Source of the DNA: an uncultured Parabacteroides sp.
GTDB taxonomy: Bacteria > Bacteroidota > Bacteroidia > Bacteroidales > Tannerellaceae
Assembly: GCA_900552415.1 (NCBI GenBank)
Contig: USAD01000110.1
Coordinates: 1-8,600 of the forward strand
Reading direction: 5' to 3'
Length of the DNA: 8,600 nucleotides
How positions within the stretch are numbered: position 1 is the stretch's first letter; each line of letters opens with the position of its first letter. The translations under genes were made by a program, and so were the position numbers. Under the pieces are notes generated by a model. It did not search any database. It was given only the letters and a program-made list of their open reading frames with translations, and was not told the origin of the DNA. Shown here piece after piece: positions 1 to 7,537 of the stretch.

Positions 1-266
1 CCGGCCGAGTCGGCATTGAGTATGATCTCTTGAGTGGATGGAAGGGTTTGCTCATAGCGCTTTTTCACGAGCGCGTAACTCACCTCATCCAACTCGTCCT
101 TTTCCCAAAGCTTGACAGCCGTGGCATTGGCTCGTTCGGTCAGGAAGGAATTGTATATTCGGTTGATGGAATGGGCTGTTAACAGGTAGAAAAGCAATCC
201 GACCAGACAGACAAGACCCATCATCAGCCAGGTATAAATCCATGCGATCTTGTTTCCTGTTCTCAT
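1..266 (-). CDS. Sensor histidine kinase, N-terminal part (cut by window start)
   Basis: This is the first 88 codons of a gene that runs off the window at position 1. The ATG at 266-264 overlaps the TGA of the response-regulator gene as ATGA, the usual sign of a translationally coupled two-component pair. The visible protein starts MRTGNKIAWIYTWLMMG and has one strongly hydrophobic segment at about residues 9-30. A polar, charged stretch then begins the periplasmic sensor region, with a segment like ERANATAVKLWEKDEL near residues 44-59. The dimerisation/phosphoacceptor and ATP-binding domains lie outside the window, so kinase identity rests on the N-terminal architecture and on the gene order. 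Inferred role: an inner-membrane sensor that phosphorylates the adjacent regulator, perhaps in response to periplasmic metal given the efflux genes upstream. The signal itself cannot be read from this fragment. Confidence 0.82.
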   Translation of the reverse strand, partial: MRTGNKIAWIYTWLMMGLVCLVGLLFYLLTAHSINRIYNSFLTERANATAVKLWEKDELDEVSYALVKKRYEQTLPSTQEIILNADSA

Positions 267-940
267 GCTTCCATCATATAACCCAATCCGACGACGGTAT
301 GGATAAGTTTCTTCTTGAATTCCCGATCCACTTTCGAACGTAAGTAGTTGACGTAAACATCGACGATGTTGGTGTTGGTGTCGAAGTTCTTGTCCCAGAC
401 CTCACGCAACAACTGGGTTCGGCTAAGTGCCACGCCTTGGTTGTTCATGAAATATTCCAGGAGACGATATTCCTTGACGGTCAAGTCGATGACTTTGTCG
501 CCTCGGGTCGCTCGCCGTCCGATCATGTCGAGGGTTAAATCGGCACAGGTGATCACCTGCTTGATGCTTGTTTCCTCTTTTCGCCTGAGCAGGGCCCGGA
601 TTCGGGCTTGCAACTCGGCGAAGCTGAAGGGCTTGGCAATATAATCGTCAGCTCCGGCGTCGAGCCCGGCAACGATATCGTCGGTTGTCCCGAGAGCGGT
701 GACCATCAGTACGGGGGTCGTATAGCCGTATTGCCGGCGAAACATTTGGCACAATCTGAGGCCATCGAGTTTGGGCATGATGATGTCGAGGATCAACAGG
801 TCGAATGCTTCAGCCTGTACTTGTTGCCATGCCGCCTCACCATCTTTGGCTACAGTCACCTCATAGCCGCATTCATTCAGGCCACGTTCGATGAAAGAGG
901 CGATGTTTGCCTCGTCTTCCGCTAATAAGAGTCTAGCCAT
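263..940 (-). CDS. OmpR/PhoB-family response regulator
   Basis: This 225-residue cytoplasmic transcription regulator has full family length. The receiver domain covers about residues 1-120, with acidic-pocket residues Glu8 and Asp9, phosphoacceptor Asp52 in LLILDIIMPKLDG, the switch Thr81 and the conserved Lys103 in the KPF motif. A winged-helix DNA-binding domain follows at about 129-225, with the typical DLTVKEYRLLEYF and VDVYVNYLRSKVD segments and a GLGYM C-terminus. All key receiver residues are present, so it should be phosphorylation-competent. It lies 69 bp after the RND pump stop and overlaps the kinase start by 4 bp. The gap carries its own promoter-like element and a dyad, so it may be transcribed both by read-through and independently. 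It resembles CusR/CzcR-type metal regulators by family and context; the actual target genes are inferred. The ATG at 940 fits the family start, with no clear Shine-Dalgarno sequence. Confidence 0.95.
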   Translation of the reverse strand: MARLLLAEDEANIASFIERGLNECGYEVTVAKDGEAAWQQVQAEAFDLLILDIIMPKLDGLRLCQMFRRQYGYTTPVLMVTALGTTDDIVAGLDAGADDYIAKPFSFAELQARIRALLRRKEETSIKQVITCADLTLDMIGRRATRGDKVIDLTVKEYRLLEYFMNNQGVALSRTQLLREVWDKNFDTNTNIVDVYVNYLRSKVDREFKKKLIHTVVGLGYMMEA

Positions 941-976
941 ATGTGTGATGTTTATTATTATTCATTATATAATATG

Positions 977-997
977 TTGAACGCGAAATTAGTTCAA
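977..997. promoter_or_regulatory. Perfect dyad over the regulator promoter
   Basis: The two arms TTGAAC (977-982) and GTTCAA (992-997) are perfect inverted repeats separated by 9 bp. The dyad brackets the putative -7 element (984-991) of the regulator gene, so a protein bound here would compete with RNA polymerase. A 6-bp dyad can arise by chance in a gap of this size; its position is what makes it notable. No regulator family is assigned. Confidence 0.3.
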
Positions 998-1014
998 AAT
1001 CCCGAAGCCTTAAA
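984..1014 (-). promoter_or_regulatory. Putative Bacteroidetes-type promoter for the two-component genes
   Basis: On the minus strand the sequence reads TTTA (1014-1011), a 19-bp spacer, then TAATTTCG (991-984). This resembles the Bacteroidetes TTTG/TAnnTTTG promoter with one mismatch in each element. The -33 element overlaps the stop codon of the pump gene. The implied 5' leader before the ATG at 940 is about 35 nt and very AT-rich, including the palindrome ATTATATAAT at 964-973. The extended core CTAnnTTCGCG recurs before two other genes in this window. This is by-eye pattern matching only. Confidence 0.4.
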
Positions 1015-4000
1015 TACGTCGCCGTTTTAAAAGGCCCTCTTTCGTATAGAGAGTTCGCCGATAGACCTGCTCGACAATCAATGGAAAGATGGAGAGCGTG
1101 AAGAAGGTCGCACCGACTAAACCTCCAATGATGACGATCGCCAAAGGGCGCTGGCTCTCGGACCCGATACCGTGACTGAGAGCGGCGGGCATCAGTCCGA
1201 TTGTCGCCATCAGGGCAGTCATCAAAACCGACCGGACACGTGACCGGACACTTGCCTTAATGGCCTGTTCGAGGGGTAATCGGTCTCGGATATTCTGCTT
1301 GATGTCGCTGACCATGATCACGCCATTCTGGATACAGATACCGAAAAGGGCGATGAAGCCGATACCCGCCGAGATGGAGAAGTTGAAGCAGGTGAGCAGC
1401 AAGGCTAGGATACCACCAACAGCAGCATAGGGAACATTGAGCAGTACCAGTCCGGCATCACGGGGATTGCCGAACAGGACAAACAGGATAACGAATATGA
1501 TGACGATACTGATCGGCACCACTTGAGCCAGTCGTCGGGTAGCACGTTGCTGGTTCTCGAAATCTCCGGTCCATTTCAGGGAATAGTTCTCATCAAGCTT
1601 GACTTGCCGGTTTACCTTACTTTGCGCCTCGGCTATGGCACTTCCCATATCGCGGCCTCGCACGGAGAACTTGAGAGCGCAGAAGCGGGTATGGTTATCA
1701 CGGTAAATGATCAGTGGGCCTGTGATTGTCCGGATGTCGGCAAGCTCCTTGATCGGGATCATGGAGCCGTCGCGTGCAGGTACGAGGATTTTACCGATTT
1801 CCCGCTCGCTCCGGCGGAATTCCTGGTCGTAGCGGACCATGATGTGGAATTTGCGCTCATTCTCGTAGAGCAGGGAGGCGCTTTTACCACCGATGGCCAT
1901 TTCAATAATAGATTGCACATCCTCTTTGGCGACGCCATAGCGGGCCAGGCGCGACTCATCCAGTTCGATCCGTAGTTCCGGTTGGCCGATATTACGGATA
2001 ACGCCCAAATCATCGATGCCATCAACAGTCTTGAGTATGTTGTAGATCTCTACGGCTTTCCGTTCCGATTCGTAAAGATCGTCGCCGAATACCTTGACGG
2101 CGATAGAGCCTTTCACGCCACTGGCAGCCTCTTCAACATTGTCGGAGATCGGTTGCGAGAAGTTGAAGTCGACGCCCGGATAGATGCTCAGGTCCTGTTG
2201 CATCTTCTGTATCAGTTCCGCTTTAGTCAGATGGCTTTCCCATTCCTTTTCAGGATAGATATCCACATGGAACTCGATGTTATAGAAACCGGTCGCGTCT
2301 GTTCCATCGTTGGGGCGTCCGGTTTGGGAGAGGACTTGTCGGACCTCCGGATAGGCCATGAGTTGATGACGCATCCGGTTGGCCAATGGAACGGACTCAT
2401 CGAGCGAGATGCTTTGCGGCAAGGTTGCCCGTATGTAGATTGATCCTTCGTTAAGTTGCGGCAAGAACTCGGTTCCGAGCAGGGTAAAACACCAAAGACC
2501 GGCCGCTGCCAGAAGTGAGGCGATGAGAATCGAACGTTTCTTTCGGGCATGACAATAATCGAACAGTCGGCTCGCCCATTGGTTGACCCATGCCAGGAAT
2601 GGGTTATGGCGTTCCCGGACATCTTTGCGCAACAGAATGGAGGAAAGTACGGGAACCAATGTCAACGTGAAGACCAATGCGCCCAGTAGGGCGAAACCCA
2701 ATGTGAAGGCCAATGGACTGAACATTTTCCCCTCGACCTTTTGGAACGAGAAGATGGGGACCAGGGCGGTGATGATGATCAGCTTCGAGAAGAAGACCGA
2801 TTTGGCCTTTTCCTTGGCGGTCCGGCGGATCAGGCCCATTTTACTCATCACGTTGAAAGCGGGCATGCCGATCTCTCGAGCTTTCTTATCGAGAACGACA
2901 AAAAGTCCCTCAACCATCACGACGGCTCCATCTATGATAATGCCGAAATCGATCGCTCCCATCGACAGAAGGTTGGCGCTCATTCCCATCAGGCGCAGGC
3001 AGATGAAGGCAAAGAGCAGGGCGAGCGGGATGATAATGGAGACAATCAGTGTCGTTCGCCAGTCGGCCATGAAGAGCAGGACGATAAAGGTGACGAGCAA
3101 GACGCCCTCAGCCAGGTTGTGGGTCACGGTCCTGACCGCCAGGTCGACCAGGTTTTCCCGGTCATAGAAAGGAACGATCCGGACATCGTCGGGCAGGGAA
3201 TTGGCCTCGATCTCTTGGATCTTATCTTTGAGCGCGCTGATTACCTCTTCGGGATTCTCGCCTTTACGCATGACGACAATACCTTCAACAACGTCGTTCT
3301 CGTCCATTCGCCCCACTTGTCCGAGGCGTGGCAGGCACGACTCGTGCACGTTCGCCAGATGTTTGACCAGGATTGGCGTCCCGTTGATGTTTTTCACGAC
3401 AATATTCTCGATCTCCTTGATGTTATTGATCAGGCCAATACCTCGTACGACATAGGCCTGGGAGTTTTTCGTGATGATATCACCTCCGACATTGAGATTA
3501 CTCTTGGCAATGGCGTCGAACAGCTCCAGGCTGGATATGCCGTAATTGATCAGCTGGTTGGGATTGACGCTGACCTCGAAAGTCTTGACCTCGCCTCCGA
3601 AACTGACAATATCGGCGACACCGGGAACGGCTCTTAACTGGCGATCGATCACCCAGTCTTGCAGGGTTTTCAGTTCGCGGACGTTTCGTTTCTCACTTCG
3701 TAGCGTATAACGGAAAATCTCGCCTGTCGGTCCATAAAGCGGCTGGACCTCAGGTGTTACACCCTCAGGCAGGTCCGCGTCGTTCAATTGGTTATAGACC
3801 TGTTGGCGGGCGTAAAAATCGTCTGCCTTATCGTCGTTCACGACCGAAAGCCCGAACAAGGTCGTGCTTCGGATATCGCTTTTCTGTTGGACGGAGTTCA
3901 TGGCGATCTCGATCGGGATCGTAATGAATTTCTCAACCTCCTCGGCGCTGCGTCCGGGCCATTGCGTGATAATCGTGACCTTCGTATTGGTCACGTCGGG

Positions 4001-4126
4001 AAAGGCGTCGATCGGCGTCTCCTTGAAACAGGCACAACCTATGATGATGGCGATTGCCGTACAAAAAAAGATAAAGAACTTGTTCTTGAGGGAAAAGGTG
4101 ATGATCTGGTCAATAAAGCTATGCAT
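1010..4126 (-). CDS. CusA/CzcA-family heavy-metal efflux RND transporter
   Basis: This 1038-residue inner-membrane proton/metal antiporter is the pump of a tripartite export system. TM1 is at about residues 12-31, followed by the family signature PIDAFPDVTNTKVTI (38-52), a large periplasmic loop, TM2-6 at about 340-500, TM7 near 533-550, a second periplasmic loop, and TM8-12 at about 870-1020. The HME-RND TM4 motif DFGIIIDGAVVMVEG holds Asp393, Asp399 and Glu406, matching the proton-relay acids of CzcA. SVRGRDMGSAIAEAQ (821-835) and GSESQRPLA (988-996) are also typical. Eye alignment to E. coli CusA places Ser/Ile572-573, Asn616 and Glu666 where CusA has its substrate methionines, so Cu(I)/Ag(I) is not favoured; a divalent metal is likelier but unproven. 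The start lies 8 bp after the adaptor stop, so the genes are surely co-transcribed. Periplasmic Cys264 (in HESC) and Cys816 are unusual. The symbol is left blank because cusA and czcA cannot be separated here. Confidence 0.95.
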   Translation of the reverse strand: MHSFIDQIITFSLKNKFFIFFCTAIAIIIGCACFKETPIDAFPDVTNTKVTIITQWPGRSAEEVEKFITIPIEIAMNSVQQKSDIRSTTLFGLSVVNDDKADDFYARQQVYNQLNDADLPEGVTPEVQPLYGPTGEIFRYTLRSEKRNVRELKTLQDWVIDRQLRAVPGVADIVSFGGEVKTFEVSVNPNQLINYGISSLELFDAIAKSNLNVGGDIITKNSQAYVVRGIGLINNIKEIENIVVKNINGTPILVKHLANVHESCLPRLGQVGRMDENDVVEGIVVMRKGENPEEVISALKDKIQEIEANSLPDDVRIVPFYDRENLVDLAVRTVTHNLAEGVLLVTFIVLLFMADWRTTLIVSIIIPLALLFAFICLRLMGMSANLLSMGAIDFGIIIDGAVVMVEGLFVVLDKKAREIGMPAFNVMSKMGLIRRTAKEKAKSVFFSKLIIITALVPIFSFQKVEGKMFSPLAFTLGFALLGALVFTLTLVPVLSSILLRKDVRERHNPFLAWVNQWASRLFDYCHARKKRSILIASLLAAAGLWCFTLLGTEFLPQLNEGSIYIRATLPQSISLDESVPLANRMRHQLMAYPEVRQVLSQTGRPNDGTDATGFYNIEFHVDIYPEKEWESHLTKAELIQKMQQDLSIYPGVDFNFSQPISDNVEEAASGVKGSIAVKVFGDDLYESERKAVEIYNILKTVDGIDDLGVIRNIGQPELRIELDESRLARYGVAKEDVQSIIEMAIGGKSASLLYENERKFHIMVRYDQEFRRSEREIGKILVPARDGSMIPIKELADIRTITGPLIIYRDNHTRFCALKFSVRGRDMGSAIAEAQSKVNRQVKLDENYSLKWTGDFENQQRATRRLAQVVPISIVIIFVILFVLFGNPRDAGLVLLNVPYAAVGGILALLLTCFNFSISAGIGFIALFGICIQNGVIMVSDIKQNIRDRLPLEQAIKASVRSRVRSVLMTALMATIGLMPAALSHGIGSESQRPLAIVIIGGLVGATFFTLSIFPLIVEQVYRRTLYTKEGLLKRRRI

Positions 4127-4134
4127 AAGGCTTT

Positions 4135-5235
4135 TTATTTTAAGTCATTGTAGATTAAGAGGGCGTTGCGGTTTACGACGACCTCGTTCTTTTTGAGTCC
4201 GGTTTTCAGATAACTGTATTCTTTGTCCTGCTTATAGACAGTCACCTCCCGTTGGCTCAAGTTGCCGGATGAATCGACCACAATTACATATTTTTTGCCA
4301 TTCTCGAAGATGATCGCATGGTTGTTAATGCGAGGCATCATCTGTTGCCTGTTCTTGTCTTGGGCATAGACACTGGCGAACATACCCGGTTTCAATAGAT
4401 AATCCGGATTGTTTAATCGGACACGGACTCGCATGGTCTTGCTCTCCTCATCGAGCACTTGATAGATCTTATCGATAAAGCCTTGGAATTCCTGGTCGGC
4501 GTAGGCCAGGGTCGTAACACGAACGGGCATGCCTTCGTGAACCTTGCTGATGTCGCTCTCATAGACATCGGCCATGATCCAGACTTGGTCGAGGCCGGTG
4601 ATCGTGAACAAGGCCTCTCCCTGATCCGGTCTGACCATCATGTGCGGGTTGATCTCTCTCTTAGTGATAAAACCGCTGATCGGGGCTTTGAGCAGATAAT
4701 GGTTCTCATTATTGGTGGTGTAGAGGACTGACAACTTTCGGAGACGTTCCATCTCCGCCTGGGCATCGGCGGCCTGTTGGCGGGCTTGAAGCAGATCCCG
4801 TTCGGAGTTGAGGCCCGCTTGGGTCATCGACTCGATCGCTTTCAGGTTGCGTGTGGCGACGGCGAGTTGTTGCTCGGTCTCTTTCCGCTGTTTTTCCAAA
4901 TCAACGATTTCCGCACTGTGAATGGTGGCCAAAGGTTCCCCTTTCTTGACAAGGTCGCCCAGTTCGGCATTGACTTGGAGTACCTCGCCGCTGAATAAGG
5001 AATAAACGGGCGCTACCTTTTCCTGGTCGAAATCGACACGACCGTTCAACAGCAGTTCGCCATGAAGCGGAGCCTCCTGGATCGTGTCGAGGCTGATGAT
5101 CTGGCGCAGGCTGTCGGTCAACGTGTGTGTTGTGGCGGCGGGTTGTGCCTCTTCGTTTGCCTGGCCGCAGCTCATGGTGAGCGAGAGCAGGGCACATGAG
5201 ATGAGGCCTGGGATTCCGATAGATGTTGTTCTCAT
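4135..5235 (-). CDS. Efflux RND periplasmic adaptor subunit (HlyD/CusB-like lipoprotein)
   Basis: This 366-residue membrane-fusion protein should link the RND pump to the outer-membrane channel. The N-terminus is a signal peptide ending in SLTMSC, with Cys23 as the probable lipidated residue; the box is relaxed, with Thr at -3. Next come a beta-barrel strand region, the first lipoyl half (GEVLQVNAELGDLVKKGEPL, about 83-102), a helical hairpin at about 108-168 rich in Glu, Gln, Lys and Arg, the second lipoyl half (LLKAPISGFITKREINPH, about 181-198), the beta-barrel domain (about 215-290, ending LKPGMFASVYA) and a membrane-proximal domain to the C-terminus. Adaptors of CusB type have this order. 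I see no fused CusF-like domain and no methionine- or histidine-rich metal-binding N-terminus. It lies between the channel gene (18-bp gap) and the pump gene (8-bp gap), in the operon order expected for such systems. Confidence 0.93.
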   Translation of the reverse strand: MRTTSIGIPGLISCALLSLTMSCGQANEEAQPAATTHTLTDSLRQIISLDTIQEAPLHGELLLNGRVDFDQEKVAPVYSLFSGEVLQVNAELGDLVKKGEPLATIHSAEIVDLEKQRKETEQQLAVATRNLKAIESMTQAGLNSERDLLQARQQAADAQAEMERLRKLSVLYTTNNENHYLLKAPISGFITKREINPHMMVRPDQGEALFTITGLDQVWIMADVYESDISKVHEGMPVRVTTLAYADQEFQGFIDKIYQVLDEESKTMRVRVRLNNPDYLLKPGMFASVYAQDKNRQQMMPRINNHAIIFENGKKYVIVVDSSGNLSQREVTVYKQDKEYSYLKTGLKKNEVVVNRNALLIYNDLK

Positions 5236-5253
5236 ATTATTGTCTTGTTTAAT

Positions 5254-6519
5254 TTAATAGGTGAATAGGTTTTCTCCGGCAGCGATGTTGACCTCCTCGA
5301 GAGCTTGTAATACCTCTCGCTTTAGGTCGTTTAGTCGCAGGCAGGTTGTCTTGTATGATTCATAGTAATCGATAAACTCCAGCAAACTGATGTCTCTCTG
5401 TCGGAAGCTTTGATTTACGCCTTCGAGTATCTTGGAGAAATCGCCGGCGAGTGAGAGGTCGGTCGAACGGTAAAGGCGGATGGCCTGGTCGAGTCGGGCA
5501 TAGCAGGTGTAGAGTTCGTTTTCCGCCTGTTGTTGCTCATAAGCCTCTTGTTGTCCGCTCTGGAGGATTGCCAGCTTTGCTGCCTTGATGTTCCCTTGAT
5601 TCCGGTTGAAGATCGGGAGGCTGATACTGAGCCCGATTGCCCAATAGTCGTTGATGAAGTTGCCCGCCTTGTCGTATGAGCCCTTCAGGCTGACTTCCGG
5701 AAAGGCGAGCGCACGTTGGAGCTTAAGGTCCGCCTCCGAGGCTCGTCTTTTCGATTGGGCGATCTTGAGGTCCGGTCGTTCGGGAAGGCGTGCCAATAGG
5801 TCGGCAAAAGAGATGTCGGAGAGATCGATCCGGTTGAGTGCCGACTCGTCGATGACGGGCTCCACTTGCGTTTGGTCGTTGATACCAAGAAGCAGGCGAA
5901 GCTCGCCACTTAAGGCGGTTGTCTGGTTGATCAGGTCGCCCTGCTCTTGCCGTAATGCCAGAAGTAGCGCCTCTAGTCTCGCCTTTTCAAGAAGGGAGAT
6001 GTTGCCTTTTTCTTGCTGGGTCTTATAGATGGCGAGCAGGTCGTTGATGGCCCGGATCTCGTCGTCATAGACGGTTAGGGAACGACGGGTGAAATAAAGC
6101 TCGACAAATTTCTGTCGTAGCTCTCCTCGCAAGCTCCGTGCGATCTCCTCGTATTGATAGGCCGACATCTCATGGTTGATTTTCTCGAGCTTGACCCGTT
6201 TGTTGTGTTGCCCGGCAATGTAGATGAGTTGTTCCAGCTCGACCGCGCTTTCGCCCTCTTTACCGAAGTCGAAATAGCGTCCGTTGATCCGGTTATAAAC
6301 ATTTTGCTCGAATGAGATCACCGGGTTGTCGAAGAGCTTGGCCTGGATGACTTGGGCTTCCGCTTGATCTACCGCGTAATGTTCCGCCAGAAGACGGAGG
6401 TTATGGTCGGCAAGATAACGCTCGGCCTCATGGATCGTTAATTTGAGCCTGTTCTCCTCAGTAGCTTCTGTATATAGGAACGGAAGGAGGGCGAGGATGA
6501 TGGATAAGAACCTTTTCAT
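5254..6519 (-). CDS. TolC-family outer-membrane efflux protein (CusC/CzcC-like)
   Basis: This 421-residue outer-membrane channel has a signal peptide (MKRFLSIILALLPFLYTEA, cleavage near residue 19) and no lipobox cysteine, unlike E. coli CusC. Two OEP repeats are visible. The first is at about 27-215, with long helices and QLIYIAGQHNKRVKLEKIN at 97-115. The second is at about 235-415, with RPDL at 248-251, the hallmark IGLSISLPIFNRNQGNIKAA at 295-314, and FRQRDISLLEFIDYYESYK at 372-390. Length and layout fit RND-partner channels. It is first in the efflux operon; the next gene starts 18 bp past its stop. The ATG at 6519 has an AGGA four bases upstream, the only Shine-Dalgarno-like sequence near the main starts. 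The promoter-like element and phased repeats at 6555-6636 suggest regulated transcription beginning here. Confidence 0.93.
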   Translation of the reverse strand: MKRFLSIILALLPFLYTEATEENRLKLTIHEAERYLADHNLRLLAEHYAVDQAEAQVIQAKLFDNPVISFEQNVYNRINGRYFDFGKEGESAVELEQLIYIAGQHNKRVKLEKINHEMSAYQYEEIARSLRGELRQKFVELYFTRRSLTVYDDEIRAINDLLAIYKTQQEKGNISLLEKARLEALLLALRQEQGDLINQTTALSGELRLLLGINDQTQVEPVIDESALNRIDLSDISFADLLARLPERPDLKIAQSKRRASEADLKLQRALAFPEVSLKGSYDKAGNFINDYWAIGLSISLPIFNRNQGNIKAAKLAILQSGQQEAYEQQQAENELYTCYARLDQAIRLYRSTDLSLAGDFSKILEGVNQSFRQRDISLLEFIDYYESYKTTCLRLNDLKREVLQALEEVNIAAGENLFTY

Positions 6520-6554
6520 TGTTTCCTGGATTCACGTTGTTTAGAATGAACAGG

Positions 6555-6565
6555 CGCGAAAATAG
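6555..6565 (-). promoter_or_regulatory. Putative -7 promoter element of the efflux operon
   Basis: On the minus strand this reads CTATTTTCGCG. Its TATTTTCG core (6564-6557) differs at one position from the Bacteroidetes -7 consensus TAnnTTTG. At the usual 19-bp spacing the upstream sequence is CCGT and does not resemble the TTTG -33 element. A weak -33 is what an activator-dependent promoter would show, and phased repeats lie just upstream. The predicted leader is about 30 nt. Inferred by eye only. Confidence 0.4.
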
Positions 6566-6597
6566 GGGAATCGTAAGGCTCGGACGGTGTCAATCCG

Positions 6598-6636
6598 ATT
6601 AGAAAAGACTTAGGGGAAATTAGAAAATTATTAGGG
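6598..6636 (-). promoter_or_regulatory. Phased TTAG direct repeats, likely response-regulator operator
   Basis: Two copies of ATTAGAAAA-N3-TTAGGG begin at 6598 and 6619 on the plus strand, exactly 21 bp apart, and agree at 15 of 18 positions. Each copy has two TTAG cores, giving TTAG at 6599, 6610, 6620 and 6631 with steps of 11, 10 and 11 bp, all on one face of the helix. Tandem direct repeats at this period are the classic binding layout for OmpR/PhoB-family regulators, one of which is encoded at the end of the same gene cluster. If transcription starts near 6550, the array lies at roughly -49 to -84, a normal activator position. Binding is inferred. Confidence 0.5.
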
Positions 6637-6666
6637 CTGAGAGAGAGGGAAAAATGGGGTCTTTAT

Positions 6667-7506
6667 TTATTGGAGCATCTGGATCAGCTTGTCCAGGCGT
6701 GGGGCCATGATGATCTCCGTGCGACGGTTCTTGCTTCGTCCTTCCGCGGTCTCATTGTCGGCCACGGGCATATATTCGCCTCGTCCGCAGGGTTGGATTT
6801 GCAAGGGATTAACGCCATAATCGGTGGTCAGGATCCGGACGACCGAAGTGGCACGGATAACGCTCAAGTCCCAATTGTCCGAGAAGCGGGCGTTATGGAT
6901 CGGCTTACTGTCGGTATGGCCCTCGATGTAGACATCGATGTCGTTTTGTTTGTTCAGCACGTCAGCCAGTTTAGCCAAGGCTTCCTTGCCTCGTTTGTCG
7001 ACTGTCGCGCTTCCCGATTGGAACAACAGCTTATCAGACATGGCGACATAAACCTTTCCATTCTTTTCGGTGACGGTCAACTCGTCGCTGTTGAATCCCA
7101 GCAATGCCTCCTTAACGCTGTTCAGCAGGTCTTGTACCTTACGGGTCTGCTCGTCGATCATCTCTTGCAACTGGTTGATGGTCTGTTCCCGCTCATCGAG
7201 CTCTTTCATCTTCTCGGAGAGGAGGGCATTCAGCTTGTCTTGCTCACCCATGTTGGTGTTGAGCATTGTCTTGTAGTTGCGAATGTCGCGGCGCAAGAGA
7301 GCGGTATCCTTGGCGAGGGCGGCGACTTGGTTGACCAGGCGGTCGCTCTCATCCTGGCAACCGATCAATCGTTCACGCAAGTTCTTGGCCTCTTTTTCTG
7401 CCTCGATCCGTCCGTTCTCGGCCTCCAGATACTTTTTCTTAGAAACGCACGAGGTACCGGCGAGCAGTAGCGACGCCGATACCAAAATCATCCAACCTTT
7501 TCTCAT
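6667..7506 (-). CDS. OmpA/MotB-like peptidoglycan-binding lipoprotein
   Basis: This 279-residue cell-envelope protein begins with a signal peptide, MRKGWMILVSASLLLAGTSC, with Cys20 the probable lipid anchor (relaxed box GTSC). Residues about 22-135 are a long charged coiled coil with almost no proline. The OmpA C-terminal domain spans about 150-268: FQSGSATVDKRGKEALAKLA, then GHTDSKPI with Asp199, NWDLSVIRATSVVRIL with Arg218, and GRSKNRRTEI near 256-265. Asp199 and Arg218 match the diaminopimelate-binding pair of OmpA domains. The four-residue insertion between them (KPI...FSDNW) is the MotB-like version of the fold. It should tether the outer membrane to peptidoglycan; no enzymatic role is expected and there is no membrane-spanning motor segment. 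It lies 64 bp after the broken GIN gene with its own promoter-like element, and 147 bp before the efflux operon, so it is probably a separate unit. Confidence 0.92.
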   Translation of the reverse strand: MRKGWMILVSASLLLAGTSCVSKKKYLEAENGRIEAEKEAKNLRERLIGCQDESDRLVNQVAALAKDTALLRRDIRNYKTMLNTNMGEQDKLNALLSEKMKELDEREQTINQLQEMIDEQTRKVQDLLNSVKEALLGFNSDELTVTEKNGKVYVAMSDKLLFQSGSATVDKRGKEALAKLADVLNKQNDIDVYIEGHTDSKPIHNARFSDNWDLSVIRATSVVRILTTDYGVNPLQIQPCGRGEYMPVADNETAEGRSKNRRTEIIMAPRLDKLIQMLQ

Positions 7507-7537
7507 TTTCTTTTCGTGATAAGATTACCAATTCTCT

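Noticed and set aside
964..973. ATTATATAAT palindrome in the regulator leader
   Set aside because: A self-complementary AT-only decamer in a very AT-rich Bacteroidetes leader is expected by composition, so it is not claimed as an operator.
2741..3637. Long plus-strand open frame (298 codons) opposite the RND pump
   Set aside because: It is antisense to a full-length, motif-complete pump gene. Its translation is an acidic, histidine-rich composition typical of reverse-strand shadows, with no recognisable domain.
6637..6666. Intrinsic terminator after the OmpA-like gene
   Set aside because: The stretch has a short T-run on the minus strand but no stem-forming inverted repeat before it.
6670..7470. 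Plus-strand open frame (266 codons) opposite the OmpA-like gene
   Set aside because: The minus-strand gene has a signal peptide, a coiled coil and a complete OmpA domain. The plus frame is its mirror image and has no family features.
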